Shown here: positions 39,918 to 49,292 of the stretch, one piece after another
How positions within the stretch are numbered: the stretch's first letter is position 1
Layout of the letters: each line of letters begins with the position of its first letter
Assembly: GCA_019135865.1 (NCBI GenBank)
Contig: JAGVVD010000008.1
Span: forward strand, 62,001 to 126,000
Reading direction: 5' to 3'
DNA: 64,000 nucleotides
From: Elusimicrobiota bacterium
GTDB taxonomy: Bacteria; Elusimicrobiota; Elusimicrobia; Elusimicrobiales; UBA9959
Notes under the pieces: model-generated
Seen by the model: only the letters and a program-made list of their open reading frames with translations
What the model was told of the DNA's origin: nothing
The model's database searches: none
Translations under genes and position numbers: made by a program

Positions 39918-40757
39918 ATGAAAAAGATAAAAAGCGTGTTGTTCTTCTACAATTCCAAGAGCAGGAAGACCGCGGAGTTCGCCTCCCGCGCCGCGAAGGC
40001 GCTGTCGGCCCGCGGCGTCAGGATCCTGTCGGTCTGCGTGAACGAGCCCTGCCCGCTGCCGCCTTCCGCCGACGCGGCCGTGAGCGTGGGGGGGGACGGC
40101 ACGGCCCTCTTCGCCGCCAGGCATATCGCGGACAAAGGCGTGCCGCTGCTGGCCATAAACGCGGGCGGCCTGGGTTTCCTCAGCGGCCTGGAGCCGCGCG
40201 ATTTCAGGTCCGGCCTGGAGACCTTCCTTGCCGGCCGTTTCGAGGTGAAGAAGCGCAGCCTGCTCAGCGCGGAGGTGCGCCGCGGCGGCCGCCGGGTCTT
40301 CGGGCCGCAGCCCGCCCTCAACGACTGCGTCCTGCGGGCCTCCGAGGCGCGCGCTTTCACGCTTTCGGTCTCCTGCGGCCGGGAGTTCGTCTCCGAATAT
40401 TTCGGCGACGGTATGATAATCTCGACCCCCACCGGCTCCACCGCCTACAGCCTGGCCGCCATGGGCCCCATCGCGCACCCCAGCCTGGACGTCTTCATCA
40501 TCAACCCGATCTGCCCCCACACGCTGACCCACAGGCCCATCGTCGTGCCGGCCGCCAAGCAGGTGACGCTGAGGGCGGGAGGGGTGCGCGCCCCCCTGAG
40601 CGTGGACCTCTGCCTGGACGGCCAGGAGAGCTTTCATCTCGACGAGGGGGACGCCGTGATCGTCTCCAGGCACCGCCGGCCGCTGAAACTCCTGCTGCCG
40701 CCGGGTTTTTCCTGGTTCGAAGTGCTCCGGCGCAAGCTCAGCTGGGGCGAACGCTAG
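39918..40757 (+). CDS. nadK: NAD kinase
   Basis: ATP-NAD kinase of 279 residues, making NADP+ from NAD+. The GGDGT motif (58-62), NAGGLGFLSGLEP (the GxLGFL segment), ISTPTGSTAYSLAAMGPIAHP (catalytic and substrate loop) and ITPICPHTL-like INPICPHTLTHRPIVVP are all present. GGDGT is encoded over a run of eight G (40088-40095). It lies 22 bases after comEC and 11 before recN, a gene order (nadK-recN) common in bacteria. Confidence 0.97.
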   Translation: MKKIKSVLFFYNSKSRKTAEFASRAAKALSARGVRILSVCVNEPCPLPPSADAAVSVGGDGTALFAARHIADKGVPLLAINAGGLGFLSGLEPRDFRSGLETFLAGRFEVKKRSLLSAEVRRGGRRVFGPQPALNDCVLRASEARAFTLSVSCGREFVSEYFGDGMIISTPTGSTAYSLAAMGPIAHPSLDVFIINPICPHTLTHRPIVVPAAKQVTLRAGGVRAPLSVDLCLDGQESFHLDEGDAVIVSRHRRPLKLLLPPGFSWFEVLRRKLSWGER

Positions 40758-40768
40758 TCCCTGTTCCC

Positions 40769-42391
40769 ATGCTGGAAAAGCTGAAAATACGCAACTTCGC
40801 GCTGATAGACTCGCTGGAACTTGAGTTCCGGCCGGGCCTCAATGTCCTGACCGGCGAGACCGGCGCCGGCAAGTCCATACTGGTCTCCGCCCTGGGCTTC
40901 CTGCTGGGACAGCGCTCCAGCTCCGAGCTGGTACGCTCGGGCGCCAGGCTGCTGGAAGCGGAGGGGACCTTCTCCTCGGCCGGCAAAAAAACCGTCTTCA
41001 AACGGGAGCTCGATCTCAAGGGCCGCACCCGGGCTTTCCTTGACGGCCGGCAGGTCCCCGTTTCGGCCCTGGCCGAAGCCGGCGCGGGGCTCGTCGATTT
41101 CCACGGCCAGCACGATCATCAGAGCCTGCTGCGGCCGGATGAGCAGCGCGCCCTGCTGGACCGTTCCGGCCGGCTGGAGAAGGCCGCCGCCGCCGTCGCC
41201 AGGGCCTGGGAGGCCATGTCCGACGCCGAGGCCAGGCTGGGCGCGGCCAGGATGAGCGAGGACGAGCGAGAGCGCTTTCTCGACCTGGCGCGCTACCAGC
41301 TCGCCGAGATCGAGTCCGCGGCGATAAAGGAAGGCGAGGAGGAGGAGCTGCAGTCCCTCTACCCGAGGCTCAAGAACTCCGACAAGATAGCCCGCCTGTC
41401 AGGCGAAGCTTACGACGCTCTTTTCTCGGACGAAGGTTCCGCCGTGGAACTGGTCTCAAAGGCGGCCGCCAGGCTGGCCGACCTCGCCGACCTGGACCCC
41501 GCGCTGGCCTCGCTTTCGGACACGCTCTCTTCCGCGCTCATCTCGCTGGAGGACGCCTCCTCCGAGCTGCGCTCGTACCGCGACTCCGCCGGAGCCGACC
41601 CCGCCAGGCTGGAGGAGGTCATATCCAGACTGGAAAAGATCTCCGGGGTGAAAAAGAAATACGGGCCGGGGCTCCCGGACATCGAAGCGAAAGCGGCGGA
41701 ACTGCGGGCGAGGATAGACAGCCTGGAGAACGCCGGCGCGAACGAGGCCGCCCTGTCGGCGGCGCTGGAGAAAGCTCGTTCCCTCTTTTCGGACCTGGCC
41801 TCGGAACTCCACTCCGGCCGCCTGGCCGCGGCCAAAAAACTTTCCAAAGCCGTGGAGGGGGAACTGGGCGGGCTCGGTTTCGCCCAGGTCCGCTTCTCCG
41901 TTTCCGTCGAGGCCGACGAATCGTCGCCGGCCCGCAGCGGCATAGACTCCGTGGAATTCCTTTTCTGCCCCAATCCCGGGGAACCGCCGCGCCCGCTGCG
42001 CGCCACCGCCTCGGGCGGGGAGCTCTCGCGCGTGATGCTGGGCCTCAAAACGGTGCTGGCCGGCGCCGACAGGGTCCCGGTAATGGTCTTCGACGAGGTG
42101 GACACCGGCGTCGGGGCCGTCGTAGGACGGCTGGTCGGGGAAAAGCTCTCCCGGCTCGCCGGGGAGAAGCAGGTCTTCTGCGTGACCCATCTGCCGCAGG
42201 TCGCGGCCTTCGGCGGAGCGCATTTCTTCGTTGAAAAGACGGTCAGGGGAGGGACTTCCTCCGTCGCCGTGCGCCTGCTCGACGCGCCCGCCCGCGAGGC
42301 CGAGATCGCCCGTATGCTGGGAGGCAAAAAGCGCTCCACCGACCTGGGTCTCAAGCACGCCCGCGAACTGCTCGCCGAGTCGGCGAAATAG
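40769..42391 (+). CDS. recN: DNA repair protein RecN
   Basis: SMC-like ATPase of 540 residues for double-strand-break repair. Walker A is GETGAGKS (29-36), preceded by NFALIDSLELEF. DFHGQHDHQSLLRP is the RecN hallmark, followed by two coiled-coil arms, the ABC signature TASGGELSRVMLGLK and Walker B VMVFDEVDTGVGAVVG. The D-loop/H-region CVTHLPQVAAFGGAHFFVEK is also typical. It is translated from an ATG 11 bases after nadK. Confidence 0.97.
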   Translation: MLEKLKIRNFALIDSLELEFRPGLNVLTGETGAGKSILVSALGFLLGQRSSSELVRSGARLLEAEGTFSSAGKKTVFKRELDLKGRTRAFLDGRQVPVSALAEAGAGLVDFHGQHDHQSLLRPDEQRALLDRSGRLEKAAAAVARAWEAMSDAEARLGAARMSEDERERFLDLARYQLAEIESAAIKEGEEEELQSLYPRLKNSDKIARLSGEAYDALFSDEGSAVELVSKAAARLADLADLDPALASLSDTLSSALISLEDASSELRSYRDSAGADPARLEEVISRLEKISGVKKKYGPGLPDIEAKAAELRARIDSLENAGANEAALSAALEKARSLFSDLASELHSGRLAAAKKLSKAVEGELGGLGFAQVRFSVSVEADESSPARSGIDSVEFLFCPNPGEPPRPLRATASGGELSRVMLGLKTVLAGADRVPVMVFDEVDTGVGAVVGRLVGEKLSRLAGEKQVFCVTHLPQVAAFGGAHFFVEKTVRGGTSSVAVRLLDAPAREAEIARMLGGKKRSTDLGLKHARELLAESAK

Positions 42392-42401
42392 GAGAGACCT
42401 C

Positions 42402-43877
42402 ATGCAAGTAAGGACCAGATTCGCCCCCAGTCCGACGGGTTACATGCACATAGGCAACCTGCGCACGGCGCTCTACGCCTGGCTGCACGCCCGCCGGAAC
42501 GGCGGCAGGTTCATACTGCGCATAGAGGATACCGACCAGGCGCGCCTCGTCGAGGACAGCGTCAGGGTCATTTACGAGAGTCTGCGCGTGACCGGCCTGG
42601 ACCACGACGAGGGCCCGGACAAGGGCGGCCCCGCCGGCCCTTATGTCCAGAGCGAGCGGCGCCACATCTACAGGGAGTACGCGGAGAAGCTGCTGGCCTC
42701 CGGGCACGCCTACCGCTGCTTCTGCGGCAAGACGGAGAAGCAGGAGGAGCCCCCGCAAAGCGAGGACAAGCCCCGGGAAGGCGGGGAGGAGCAGTCCGCC
42801 CCGATACTCGGCTACGACGGCCGCTGCTCGCGTCTGGCCGAGGCGGAAATAAAGGCCAACCTGGACAAGGGCCTGCCCTTCGTCGTGCGTCAGCGCATAG
42901 ACAAGGAAGGCTCCACCTCTTTCAGGGACTTCATCTACGGCGACATCACCGTCGACAACAAGCAGCTCGACGACCAGATCCTGCTCAAGCGCGACGGCTT
43001 CCCGACCTACAATTTCGCCAACGTGGTGGACGACCACCTGATGGGCATCACGCACGTCATGCGCGGCTGCGAATATCTCTCCTCCACGCCGAAGTACGTC
43101 CTGCTCTACAAGGCCTTCGGCTGGGACTATCCCGAGCATATACACCTGCCGCACATACTGGGGCCGAGCGGCAGGAAACTGTCCAAGCGCGAGGGCAGCG
43201 TGGCGCTGTCGGACTTCCTGGACAAGGGTTATCTCCCGGAGGCGATACTCAATTACATAGCGCTGCTGGGCTGGAACCCCGGCACCGAGCAGGAATATTT
43301 CACCATCCCCGACCTGATAAAGACCTTCGACGTCGCGCGCATAGGCAAGGCGCCGGCCACCTTCGACGAGGTCAAGCTGGCCTGGCTCAACGGCCAGCAC
43401 ATAAAGGCCCTCCCTGCGGAGAAAGCCCATGGGCTTTTCGCCAGGTTCTACCCGCCGGAACTCTCGGGCGTGGACCTGAACAGGCTCAGCTCCCACATAC
43501 AGGGGAAGGTCGAAAAGCCCTGCGATATCCCCGCCATGGTCTCTTTCCTCGCCGGGCTCGAAGGAACTTACTCCCCGGAGCTCTTCGTCAACAAGAAGAA
43601 CAAGACGACGCGCGAGGGCTGTCTCGCCGCGCTCGGCGACCTGAAGGGCGTCCTCTCCGCCCTGCCGGCCTGGGATCACCCTTCCATACTGGCCGCGCTG
43701 ACCGCCTACGGGGGGGAGAAAGGTCTCAAGACCGGGGCCGTCATGTGGCCCCTGCGCATAGCCCTCTCGGGCCGGGCCGTTACCCCGACCGGGGCGGTGG
43801 AAATAGCCGAACTGCTCGGCAGGGAAGAGGTCCTGCGCCGGCTGGACCTGGGCATGGACAAATTGCGGTCCGCCTGA
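42402..43877 (+). CDS. gltX: Glutamate--tRNA ligase
   Basis: Class I GluRS of 491 residues. HIGH box is APSPTGYMHIGNLRTALYAW, KMSKS is GRKLSKREGSV, and the Glu/ATP motif FILRIEDTDQAR is present. The zinc-binding Cys set CFC...YDGRC is kept (CxC-xn-YxxxC), but the intervening loop is longer and acidic (EKQEEPPQSEDKPREGGEEQ). SD GGAGAG lies before the ATG at 42402. Whether it is discriminating (GluRS only) or also charges tRNA-Gln cannot be told here. Confidence 0.96.
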   Translation: MQVRTRFAPSPTGYMHIGNLRTALYAWLHARRNGGRFILRIEDTDQARLVEDSVRVIYESLRVTGLDHDEGPDKGGPAGPYVQSERRHIYREYAEKLLASGHAYRCFCGKTEKQEEPPQSEDKPREGGEEQSAPILGYDGRCSRLAEAEIKANLDKGLPFVVRQRIDKEGSTSFRDFIYGDITVDNKQLDDQILLKRDGFPTYNFANVVDDHLMGITHVMRGCEYLSSTPKYVLLYKAFGWDYPEHIHLPHILGPSGRKLSKREGSVALSDFLDKGYLPEAILNYIALLGWNPGTEQEYFTIPDLIKTFDVARIGKAPATFDEVKLAWLNGQHIKALPAEKAHGLFARFYPPELSGVDLNRLSSHIQGKVEKPCDIPAMVSFLAGLEGTYSPELFVNKKNKTTREGCLAALGDLKGVLSALPAWDHPSILAALTAYGGEKGLKTGAVMWPLRIALSGRAVTPTGAVEIAELLGREEVLRRLDLGMDKLRSA

Positions 43878-43914
43878 GTTTCCCCGCCCGTAACAAATCC
43901 GCCACATCTTTGTC

Positions 43915-43943
43915 TTAAATCCTTAATTCGAGGCGTGTAGAAT
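43915..43943 (+). promoter_or_regulatory. Weak candidate promoter before the GYF-like membrane protein gene
   Basis: TTAAAT (43915-43920), 17 bases, TAGAAT (43938-43943), in the AT-rich 101-base gap after gltX, 36 bases before the ATG. Confidence 0.35.
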
Positions 43944-43978
43944 TATTCCATGAAGCGCGGGAGGTCCCGCGCCGCGCT

Positions 43979-46273
43979 ATGAGATACTGGCTCTATTCCG
44001 AAGGCAATATCATCGGCCCTTACTCCCCGGAGGAGCTGCAGGGCCTGCCCGCTTTCGGGCAGGGCAGCCTCGTCTGCCCGGAGAACGCCGCCGGCGAGGC
44101 CGCCGACGACTGGAAACCGGCCGAGCAGGTCGCCGAGATCCTTGCCGCCATGAGCGTCGGGGTGGGGGGAGGCGCGGCCGCTCCCTGCTCCATGGAGAGC
44201 GGCTCCCTTTCCGGCGCGGAGCGGTACTTCGAGGATAAATTCCAGGACCTCACCTCCTATTCGAGCGCGCTCGAGGCCATCGAGAGCGTGCTCGGGGCCT
44301 GCCGGGAGGAGTCCGCGGCCCCCGTAATGAAACTGGAGGAGGAGGACAGGGCGCTGCTCGACAAGTTCGACGTGCGTCTTTCCAAGATACAGGAAGAACT
44401 GGAGGCCGCCCGCTGGGAGAAGAACCTGCTCCTGGAGAAGATGCGTCTCAAGGAGGACGAGGAGCGGAAGACCCGCGAACGGATGGCCGAACTGGAAACC
44501 AGGCTCAAGGACGCGCTGGAAGGCCGGTTCCCTTCCGTCCGCGGCCCGGCTACGGCCGGGGGCGCGCCCGCCGCCGCCCATGGACCGCGGGAAGCGGCTC
44601 CGCCGCCGGCTCCCGGACAGGAGCGCCCGGGGCAGGAGGAACTGCTCGAAGAGGCCCGCAAAGTAGAGGAATTTTCCAGGAAAGAACTTGCTCCCGCCCC
44701 GGAGGCGGAAGAAGAGCCCGGCGAGCGGAAGGACGGCGAGGGGACTTCCGTTCCCCCGAAGACCTTCAAGAGCATACGCTCCTCGGGTACGCTGAAGAGG
44801 GAGCAGCTTCTGGGCGAAACCGGGGAAGCCGAGTCGCCTTCGGGGGACAGCAGGCTTAAGAGTCTGGGCTATCCCAAACCCGGACGCATACTTGGGGACG
44901 AGGAGGAAGAGGAACTCTCCGGAACGCCGTCCGCCGCGCCGGAGGGAACGGTGGCCGCGCCCATCCCAGGTTCGGCGCTCGTCTATGATTTTACCGTAGT
45001 GACGCCCAGGCAGGAGCCGGCCGGAGAAAAGGTCAATTTCAGGATAGAGCCGATGGAAGCCCCGCCCGGATCCGCGCAGGCCGGGAGGCCGGCCCCCGCT
45101 CCTTCCCAGGCCCCGGTCCCCTCCCCGGCCGCCGCCGCCCAGCCGCCGGACGTCACTCCCGCGGAGCGGCCAGCTCCTTTCCCCGGTCCGGCGTCCGGTC
45201 CCGCGGCCGTACCCCCGGCGCAGGCTCCCGCTCCCGCCGCGCCGGCCGCGTCCGTTCCCCCGGCCGCCGTACCGCCGGTCCAGGCGGCGCCCGCTCCGGA
45301 ACCCGTCGTCTTCTCGCCGGGCGCGCCGGCCGTCGAGCTTAAAGCCGCCGAGCCCGCGAAGGAGGATCGCCCCGACGTCACCGTACGTCTGCCCGCCGGG
45401 GAGACGAAGGAGCCCGCCGCGGCGCCGGAAGTGCCCAAGGCGGCGCCGCGCAAAGGCCGCGGCAAGGCCGCGTTCCTGGCCGTCATGGTCGTGTTCGCCG
45501 CCATAGCGGCGGGAGGCGTCAGTTTCTTCTTCCTGGGCGACGGCATAAGTCTGGCCGATTTCTCGCTTATCGGCTCCCCTTCGAAGAAGACCGCGGAGGA
45601 GTCCGCCCAGCCGGAACCGGAGCCCGGTCCGGCCGCGGGAGAGGAGCCCGCGGCACCCCCGGAACCGCAGCCCTCCGGCGAAGAACCCCCCGCGCCTCCG
45701 GCCGGCGAGACGCCGCAGCCCTCCTCCGGCGAGAACAGCGTCAAGGCCGTGGAGATAGTCAAGAACCACCGCCTGCCCGGCGGCCGCGGGAACATCGCCG
45801 CCTGGTTCAGCAATTCCTTCCTTTCGAGTTCCGCCGTCGGCCTGAGCGAGGAATGGTCGGCCACCATACTGCACGGAGAGATATTCGTGGTGCAGTACCG
45901 GCTGCTGAGACCCAAGCAGGATCCCCTGGTCTATCAGTTCGAAGTGGACGTGGCCAAGGGTACCCTCGTACGCGGCATTAACAACGGGGCCATAGAACTG
46001 CTGGACTTCCCCTCCGGGGAGAAGGTTACCGCCGCCGCGGCTCCCGCGCCCAAGCCGGCCGCGAAACCCGCCGCTAGACCCGCCGCGAAGAAACGGACCG
46101 TCTCCAGGACGAGGAGCGCGGGGACCTCCGGAGAGATCCCGCTCCTGCCCCTTCCGGAGGACAGTTCTTCCAGGGTTTCCGACCCCGCGCCGAGCGGTTT
46201 CGAGAACGTCGACCTGAACGACGAGAAGGTCCGCTACATAGTCGCGCAGGAGTCCGACGAGGAACTTTTCTGA
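43979..46273 (+). CDS. GYF_2/DUF4339-like domain protein with single membrane helix
   Basis: A 764-residue protein. Residues 1-50 (MRYWLYSEGNIIGPYSPEEL, then WKPAEQV) look like the GYF_2 (DUF4339) fold with its W-Y...GPYS core. A charged coiled coil (about 120-180) and a very long Pro/Ala/Glu-rich disordered part follow. One membrane helix lies near 496-518 (FLAVMVVFAAIAAGGVSFFF). A periplasmic-side C-terminal domain has NIAAWFSNSFLSSSAVGLSEEW and VVQYRLLRPKQDPLVYQFEVD. The topology suggests a cytoplasmic adaptor tethered to an envelope sensor or structural domain. It lies directly before pilB, so a link to the pilus is possible but unproven. Confidence 0.7.
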   Translation: MRYWLYSEGNIIGPYSPEELQGLPAFGQGSLVCPENAAGEAADDWKPAEQVAEILAAMSVGVGGGAAAPCSMESGSLSGAERYFEDKFQDLTSYSSALEAIESVLGACREESAAPVMKLEEEDRALLDKFDVRLSKIQEELEAARWEKNLLLEKMRLKEDEERKTRERMAELETRLKDALEGRFPSVRGPATAGGAPAAAHGPREAAPPPAPGQERPGQEELLEEARKVEEFSRKELAPAPEAEEEPGERKDGEGTSVPPKTFKSIRSSGTLKREQLLGETGEAESPSGDSRLKSLGYPKPGRILGDEEEEELSGTPSAAPEGTVAAPIPGSALVYDFTVVTPRQEPAGEKVNFRIEPMEAPPGSAQAGRPAPAPSQAPVPSPAAAAQPPDVTPAERPAPFPGPASGPAAVPPAQAPAPAAPAASVPPAAVPPVQAAPAPEPVVFSPGAPAVELKAAEPAKEDRPDVTVRLPAGETKEPAAAPEVPKAAPRKGRGKAAFLAVMVVFAAIAAGGVSFFFLGDGISLADFSLIGSPSKKTAEESAQPEPEPGPAAGEEPAAPPEPQPSGEEPPAPPAGETPQPSSGENSVKAVEIVKNHRLPGGRGNIAAWFSNSFLSSSAVGLSEEWSATILHGEIFVVQYRLLRPKQDPLVYQFEVDVAKGTLVRGINNGAIELLDFPSGEKVTAAAAPAPKPAAKPAARPAAKKRTVSRTRSAGTSGEIPLLPLPEDSSSRVSDPAPSGFENVDLNDEKVRYIVAQESDEELF

Positions 46274-46295
46274 GCCTCTGAGCCCGGCGATGTCG

Positions 46296-46301
46296 TATAA
46301 T
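46296..46301 (+). promoter_or_regulatory. -10 element candidate before pilB
   Basis: A perfect TATAAT stands 52 bases before the pilB ATG in the short gap; the -35 region is poor. Confidence 0.4.
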
Positions 46302-46352
46302 TAAAGGCCGGCGCGGGCCCGTTCCCCGTTCTTCCGCCGGCCGCAGGATCTT

Positions 46353-48122
46353 ATGGCTGACAAGGGTTTCCCGATAAACGTCACGAAGCGTCTCGGCGAG
46401 ATGCTCGTCAGTTCGTCCCTGATAACGGCCGAGCAGCTCAACGAGGTGCTCGATTTCCAGCGCGCCAGCGGCGGCCGCCTGGGCCAGATCCTCATACACA
46501 AGAAGTACATCACCGAGCGCAAACTGCTGGAGTTCCTCAGCAAGCAGTTCGGCATAGAGTTCGTGGAACTGGGGGAGAAGGAGGTCCCCGAGGACCTCAT
46601 CAAGATAATCCCCGAGAACATCGCCCGCCGTCACACGCTCATCGCGGTGGAGAAGAAGGACAATGTCCTCAAGGTCGCGATGGAGGACCCTCTCAACATC
46701 GTGGTCCTGGACGACCTCAAGATGATGACGGGTTTCGAGATAAAGGCCGTGTTCGGCGCCGAGTCGGAGATAGCCTCCGCGATCGACAAGTATTACGGCA
46801 CCAAGACCTCCAAGGAGGCGCTCGACGAGATACTCAAGAAGACCGACGGCGGCCTGGCCGAGGTCTCGCTGGTGCCGGAGGACGCCAAGAAGGGCGGGGG
46901 GGATGACATCGCCTCGCTCGAGGACAAGGGCGAGGCCGCGCCCATAGTCCAGATGGTCAACCTGATCATCGCCTCGGCCATAAAGGCCCACGCGTCCGAC
47001 ATCCACATCGAGCCCACTTACAAGGAAACCCGGGTGCGCTTCCGCATCGACGGCGTTCTGCACGCCCAGCCGGCCCCCCCGAAGAAATTCCACAACGCCA
47101 TCATCAGCCGCCTCAAGATCATGGCCTCGCTCGACATCTCCGAACGCCGCCTGCCGCAGGACGGCCGCACCAAGCTCAAGATAGAGGACAAGGAGATCGA
47201 CCTGCGCGTCTCCATACTGCCCTGCGGCCCCGGCGAGAAGGTCGTCATGCGCATACTGGACTCCTCCGGCCTGAAGCTCAGGGTCGAGGACCTGGGCATG
47301 GAGCCGGAGAACCAGGCGATATTCCTCAAATGCATGCGCGCGCCGCACGGCGTGAACCTCATAACCGGCCCGACGGGCTCGGGCAAGTCCACCACGCTCT
47401 ATTCCGCCCTGGCCTCCCTCAACGGTCCCGACGTCAACATCGTGACCATCGAGGACCCTATCGAGTACCAGCTGGAGGGCATCAACCAGGTGGGCGTCAA
47501 CGCCGACGTGGGCCTGACCTTCGCTTCGGGCCTGCGCTCCTTCCTGCGCCAGGACCCGGATATCATCATGGTGGGCGAGATACGCGATTATGAGACGATG
47601 TCCATAGCCATCAACGCCGCCATGACCGGCCACCTGGTCTTCTCGACGCTGCACACCAACGACGCCCCCGGCGCCATAACCCGCATAGGGATGATGGGAG
47701 TGGAGCCGTTCCTCACTTCTTCCACGCTGCTGATGGTGGTGGCCCAGCGCCTGGTGCGCACGATCTGCAAGAACTGCAGGGAGAGCTACGAGGTGAAGCC
47801 GGAACTGCTCGCCGGCCTCAACGCCAGCAGGGCCATCATAGAGAACAACACCAAGAACGGGAAGATCTATCTCCACCGTGGCCGCGGCTGCGAGAAATGC
47901 GCCAATACCGGCTACAAGGGCCGCCTGGGCATACATGAGATACTCGAGGTCAACGACGCCGTACGCGGCCTCATCATCGAGAAGGCCCACGTTTCCGTGA
48001 TAAAGGAAGCCGCGCGCAAGAACGGCATGATAACCCTGCGCGAATCCGCCGTGCGCAAGCTCTTTACCGGGCACACCACGGTGGAGGAAGTGATAAGGGT
48101 CACCGCCTCGGACGTGGATTGA
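46353..48122 (+). CDS. pilB: Type IV pilus assembly ATPase PilB (GspE family)
   Basis: Extension motor ATPase, 589 residues. The N-terminus has two tandem MshEN-like motifs (residues 13-36 and 42-65, each starting RLGxxL), a known c-di-GMP-binding fold in MshE/PilB relatives. The NTPase core has ASDIHIEPT, Walker A GPTGSGKST (about 338-346), the Asp box EDPIEYQ, Walker B IIMVGEIRDYETM and the His box FSTLHTND. A zinc tetracysteine module CKNC...CEKC (about 471-516) completes PilB. It leads the pilB-pilT-pilC group. Confidence 0.96.
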   Translation: MADKGFPINVTKRLGEMLVSSSLITAEQLNEVLDFQRASGGRLGQILIHKKYITERKLLEFLSKQFGIEFVELGEKEVPEDLIKIIPENIARRHTLIAVEKKDNVLKVAMEDPLNIVVLDDLKMMTGFEIKAVFGAESEIASAIDKYYGTKTSKEALDEILKKTDGGLAEVSLVPEDAKKGGGDDIASLEDKGEAAPIVQMVNLIIASAIKAHASDIHIEPTYKETRVRFRIDGVLHAQPAPPKKFHNAIISRLKIMASLDISERRLPQDGRTKLKIEDKEIDLRVSILPCGPGEKVVMRILDSSGLKLRVEDLGMEPENQAIFLKCMRAPHGVNLITGPTGSGKSTTLYSALASLNGPDVNIVTIEDPIEYQLEGINQVGVNADVGLTFASGLRSFLRQDPDIIMVGEIRDYETMSIAINAAMTGHLVFSTLHTNDAPGAITRIGMMGVEPFLTSSTLLMVVAQRLVRTICKNCRESYEVKPELLAGLNASRAIIENNTKNGKIYLHRGRGCEKCANTGYKGRLGIHEILEVNDAVRGLIIEKAHVSVIKEAARKNGMITLRESAVRKLFTGHTTVEEVIRVTASDVD

Positions 48123-48136
48123 CCCCCTATTTTAAG

Positions 48137-48142
48137 TATAAT
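48137..48142 (+). promoter_or_regulatory. -10 element candidate before pilT
   Basis: A perfect TATAAT in TTTTAAGTATAATTAACGG stands 53 bases before the pilT ATG; no -35 is seen at normal spacing. Confidence 0.4.
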
Positions 48143-48194
48143 TAACGGAGCGGGCCGTCCCGCTCCCCAAACCGCGCCGTAACTGGAGAAACCT

Positions 48195-49271
48195 ATGGTA
48201 ACGATGAGCGAACTCTTTATAATGATGCACGAGAAGAACGCCTCGGACATCCACCTGACCGCCGGCGCGCCGCCGATGATGCGCATCGACGGCGAGCTCG
48301 TCGCCGCGCCGTTCGACAAGCTCACCCCCGAGATGAGCCAGACCCTGATCTTCTCCCTGATGACCGACGCGCAGCGCCAGCGCTTCGAGGCCACCAACGA
48401 ACTCGACTTCGCCTTCGGCATCAAGGGCATGGGCCGCCTCCGCATGAACGCCTACCGGCAGCGCGGCGTGGTCGGCGCGGCCATACGCTCCATCCCGAGC
48501 CGCTACAAGACCTTCGAGGAGCTCAACCTCCCGCCCGTGGTCTACGAGATCATGAAGATGACCAAGGGCCTCGTGCTGGTCACCGGCCCCACGGGCTCGG
48601 GCAAATCGACCACGCTGGCCTCGATGATCGACTACCTCAACGAGAACCGCAATTACCACATCATCACGGTCGAGGACCCGATAGAGTACGTCCACACGCA
48701 CAAGAAGAGCATCGTCAACCAGCGCGAGGTCGGCGCGGACACCGAATCCTTCGGCGCCGCCCTGCGCCACGTGCTGCGCCAGGACCCCAACGTCATACTC
48801 GTGGGCGAAATGCGCGACCTGGAGACGATCAGCGCCGCGCTGAACATCGCCGAGACCGGCCACCTCGTCTTCGCCACGCTGCACACCTCCGACGCGGCCC
48901 AGACCATCAACCGCATCATCGACGTCTTCCCGCCGCACCAGCAGGAGCAGATCCGCGTGCAGCTCTCGTTCGTGCTGCAGGCCGTCTTCGCGCAGCAGCT
49001 GCTGACCGCCGCTTCCGGCTCCGGCCGCACGCTGGCCTGCGAGGTGCTCATAGCCAACTCGGCCGTTAAGAACCTCATCCGCGAGCAGAAGATCGAGCAG
49101 ATCAGCACCGTCATACAGACCGGCGGCAAGCACGGCATGGTCACGATGAACCAGGCGCTGGTCGATCTTTACAAGAAGCAGAAGATCACCTACCAGGAAG
49201 CGGTCAACCGTTCCTCGGACCCCGAGGACCTCAAGAAGCTGCTGCAGAAGACGCTCTCGACGGCCGGCTGA
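48195..49271 (+). CDS. pilT: Type IV pilus retraction ATPase PilT
   Basis: Retraction motor of 358 residues. Start NASDIHLTAGAPPMMRIDGEL, Walker A GPTGSGKSTT (about 131-140), Asp box EDPIEYVH, Walker B VILVGEMRDLETIS, His box FATLHTSDA and the C-terminal NLIREQKIEQI, which corresponds to the PilT AIRNLIRE helix needed for retraction. It lies 22 bases before pilC. Together with PilB it implies dynamic pili for twitching or DNA uptake. Confidence 0.96.
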   Translation: MVTMSELFIMMHEKNASDIHLTAGAPPMMRIDGELVAAPFDKLTPEMSQTLIFSLMTDAQRQRFEATNELDFAFGIKGMGRLRMNAYRQRGVVGAAIRSIPSRYKTFEELNLPPVVYEIMKMTKGLVLVTGPTGSGKSTTLASMIDYLNENRNYHIITVEDPIEYVHTHKKSIVNQREVGADTESFGAALRHVLRQDPNVILVGEMRDLETISAALNIAETGHLVFATLHTSDAAQTINRIIDVFPPHQQEQIRVQLSFVLQAVFAQQLLTAASGSGRTLACEVLIANSAVKNLIREQKIEQISTVIQTGGKHGMVTMNQALVDLYKKQKITYQEAVNRSSDPEDLKKLLQKTLSTAG

Positions 49272-49292
49272 AGCTGAGGGGGAAGGCCCAGG

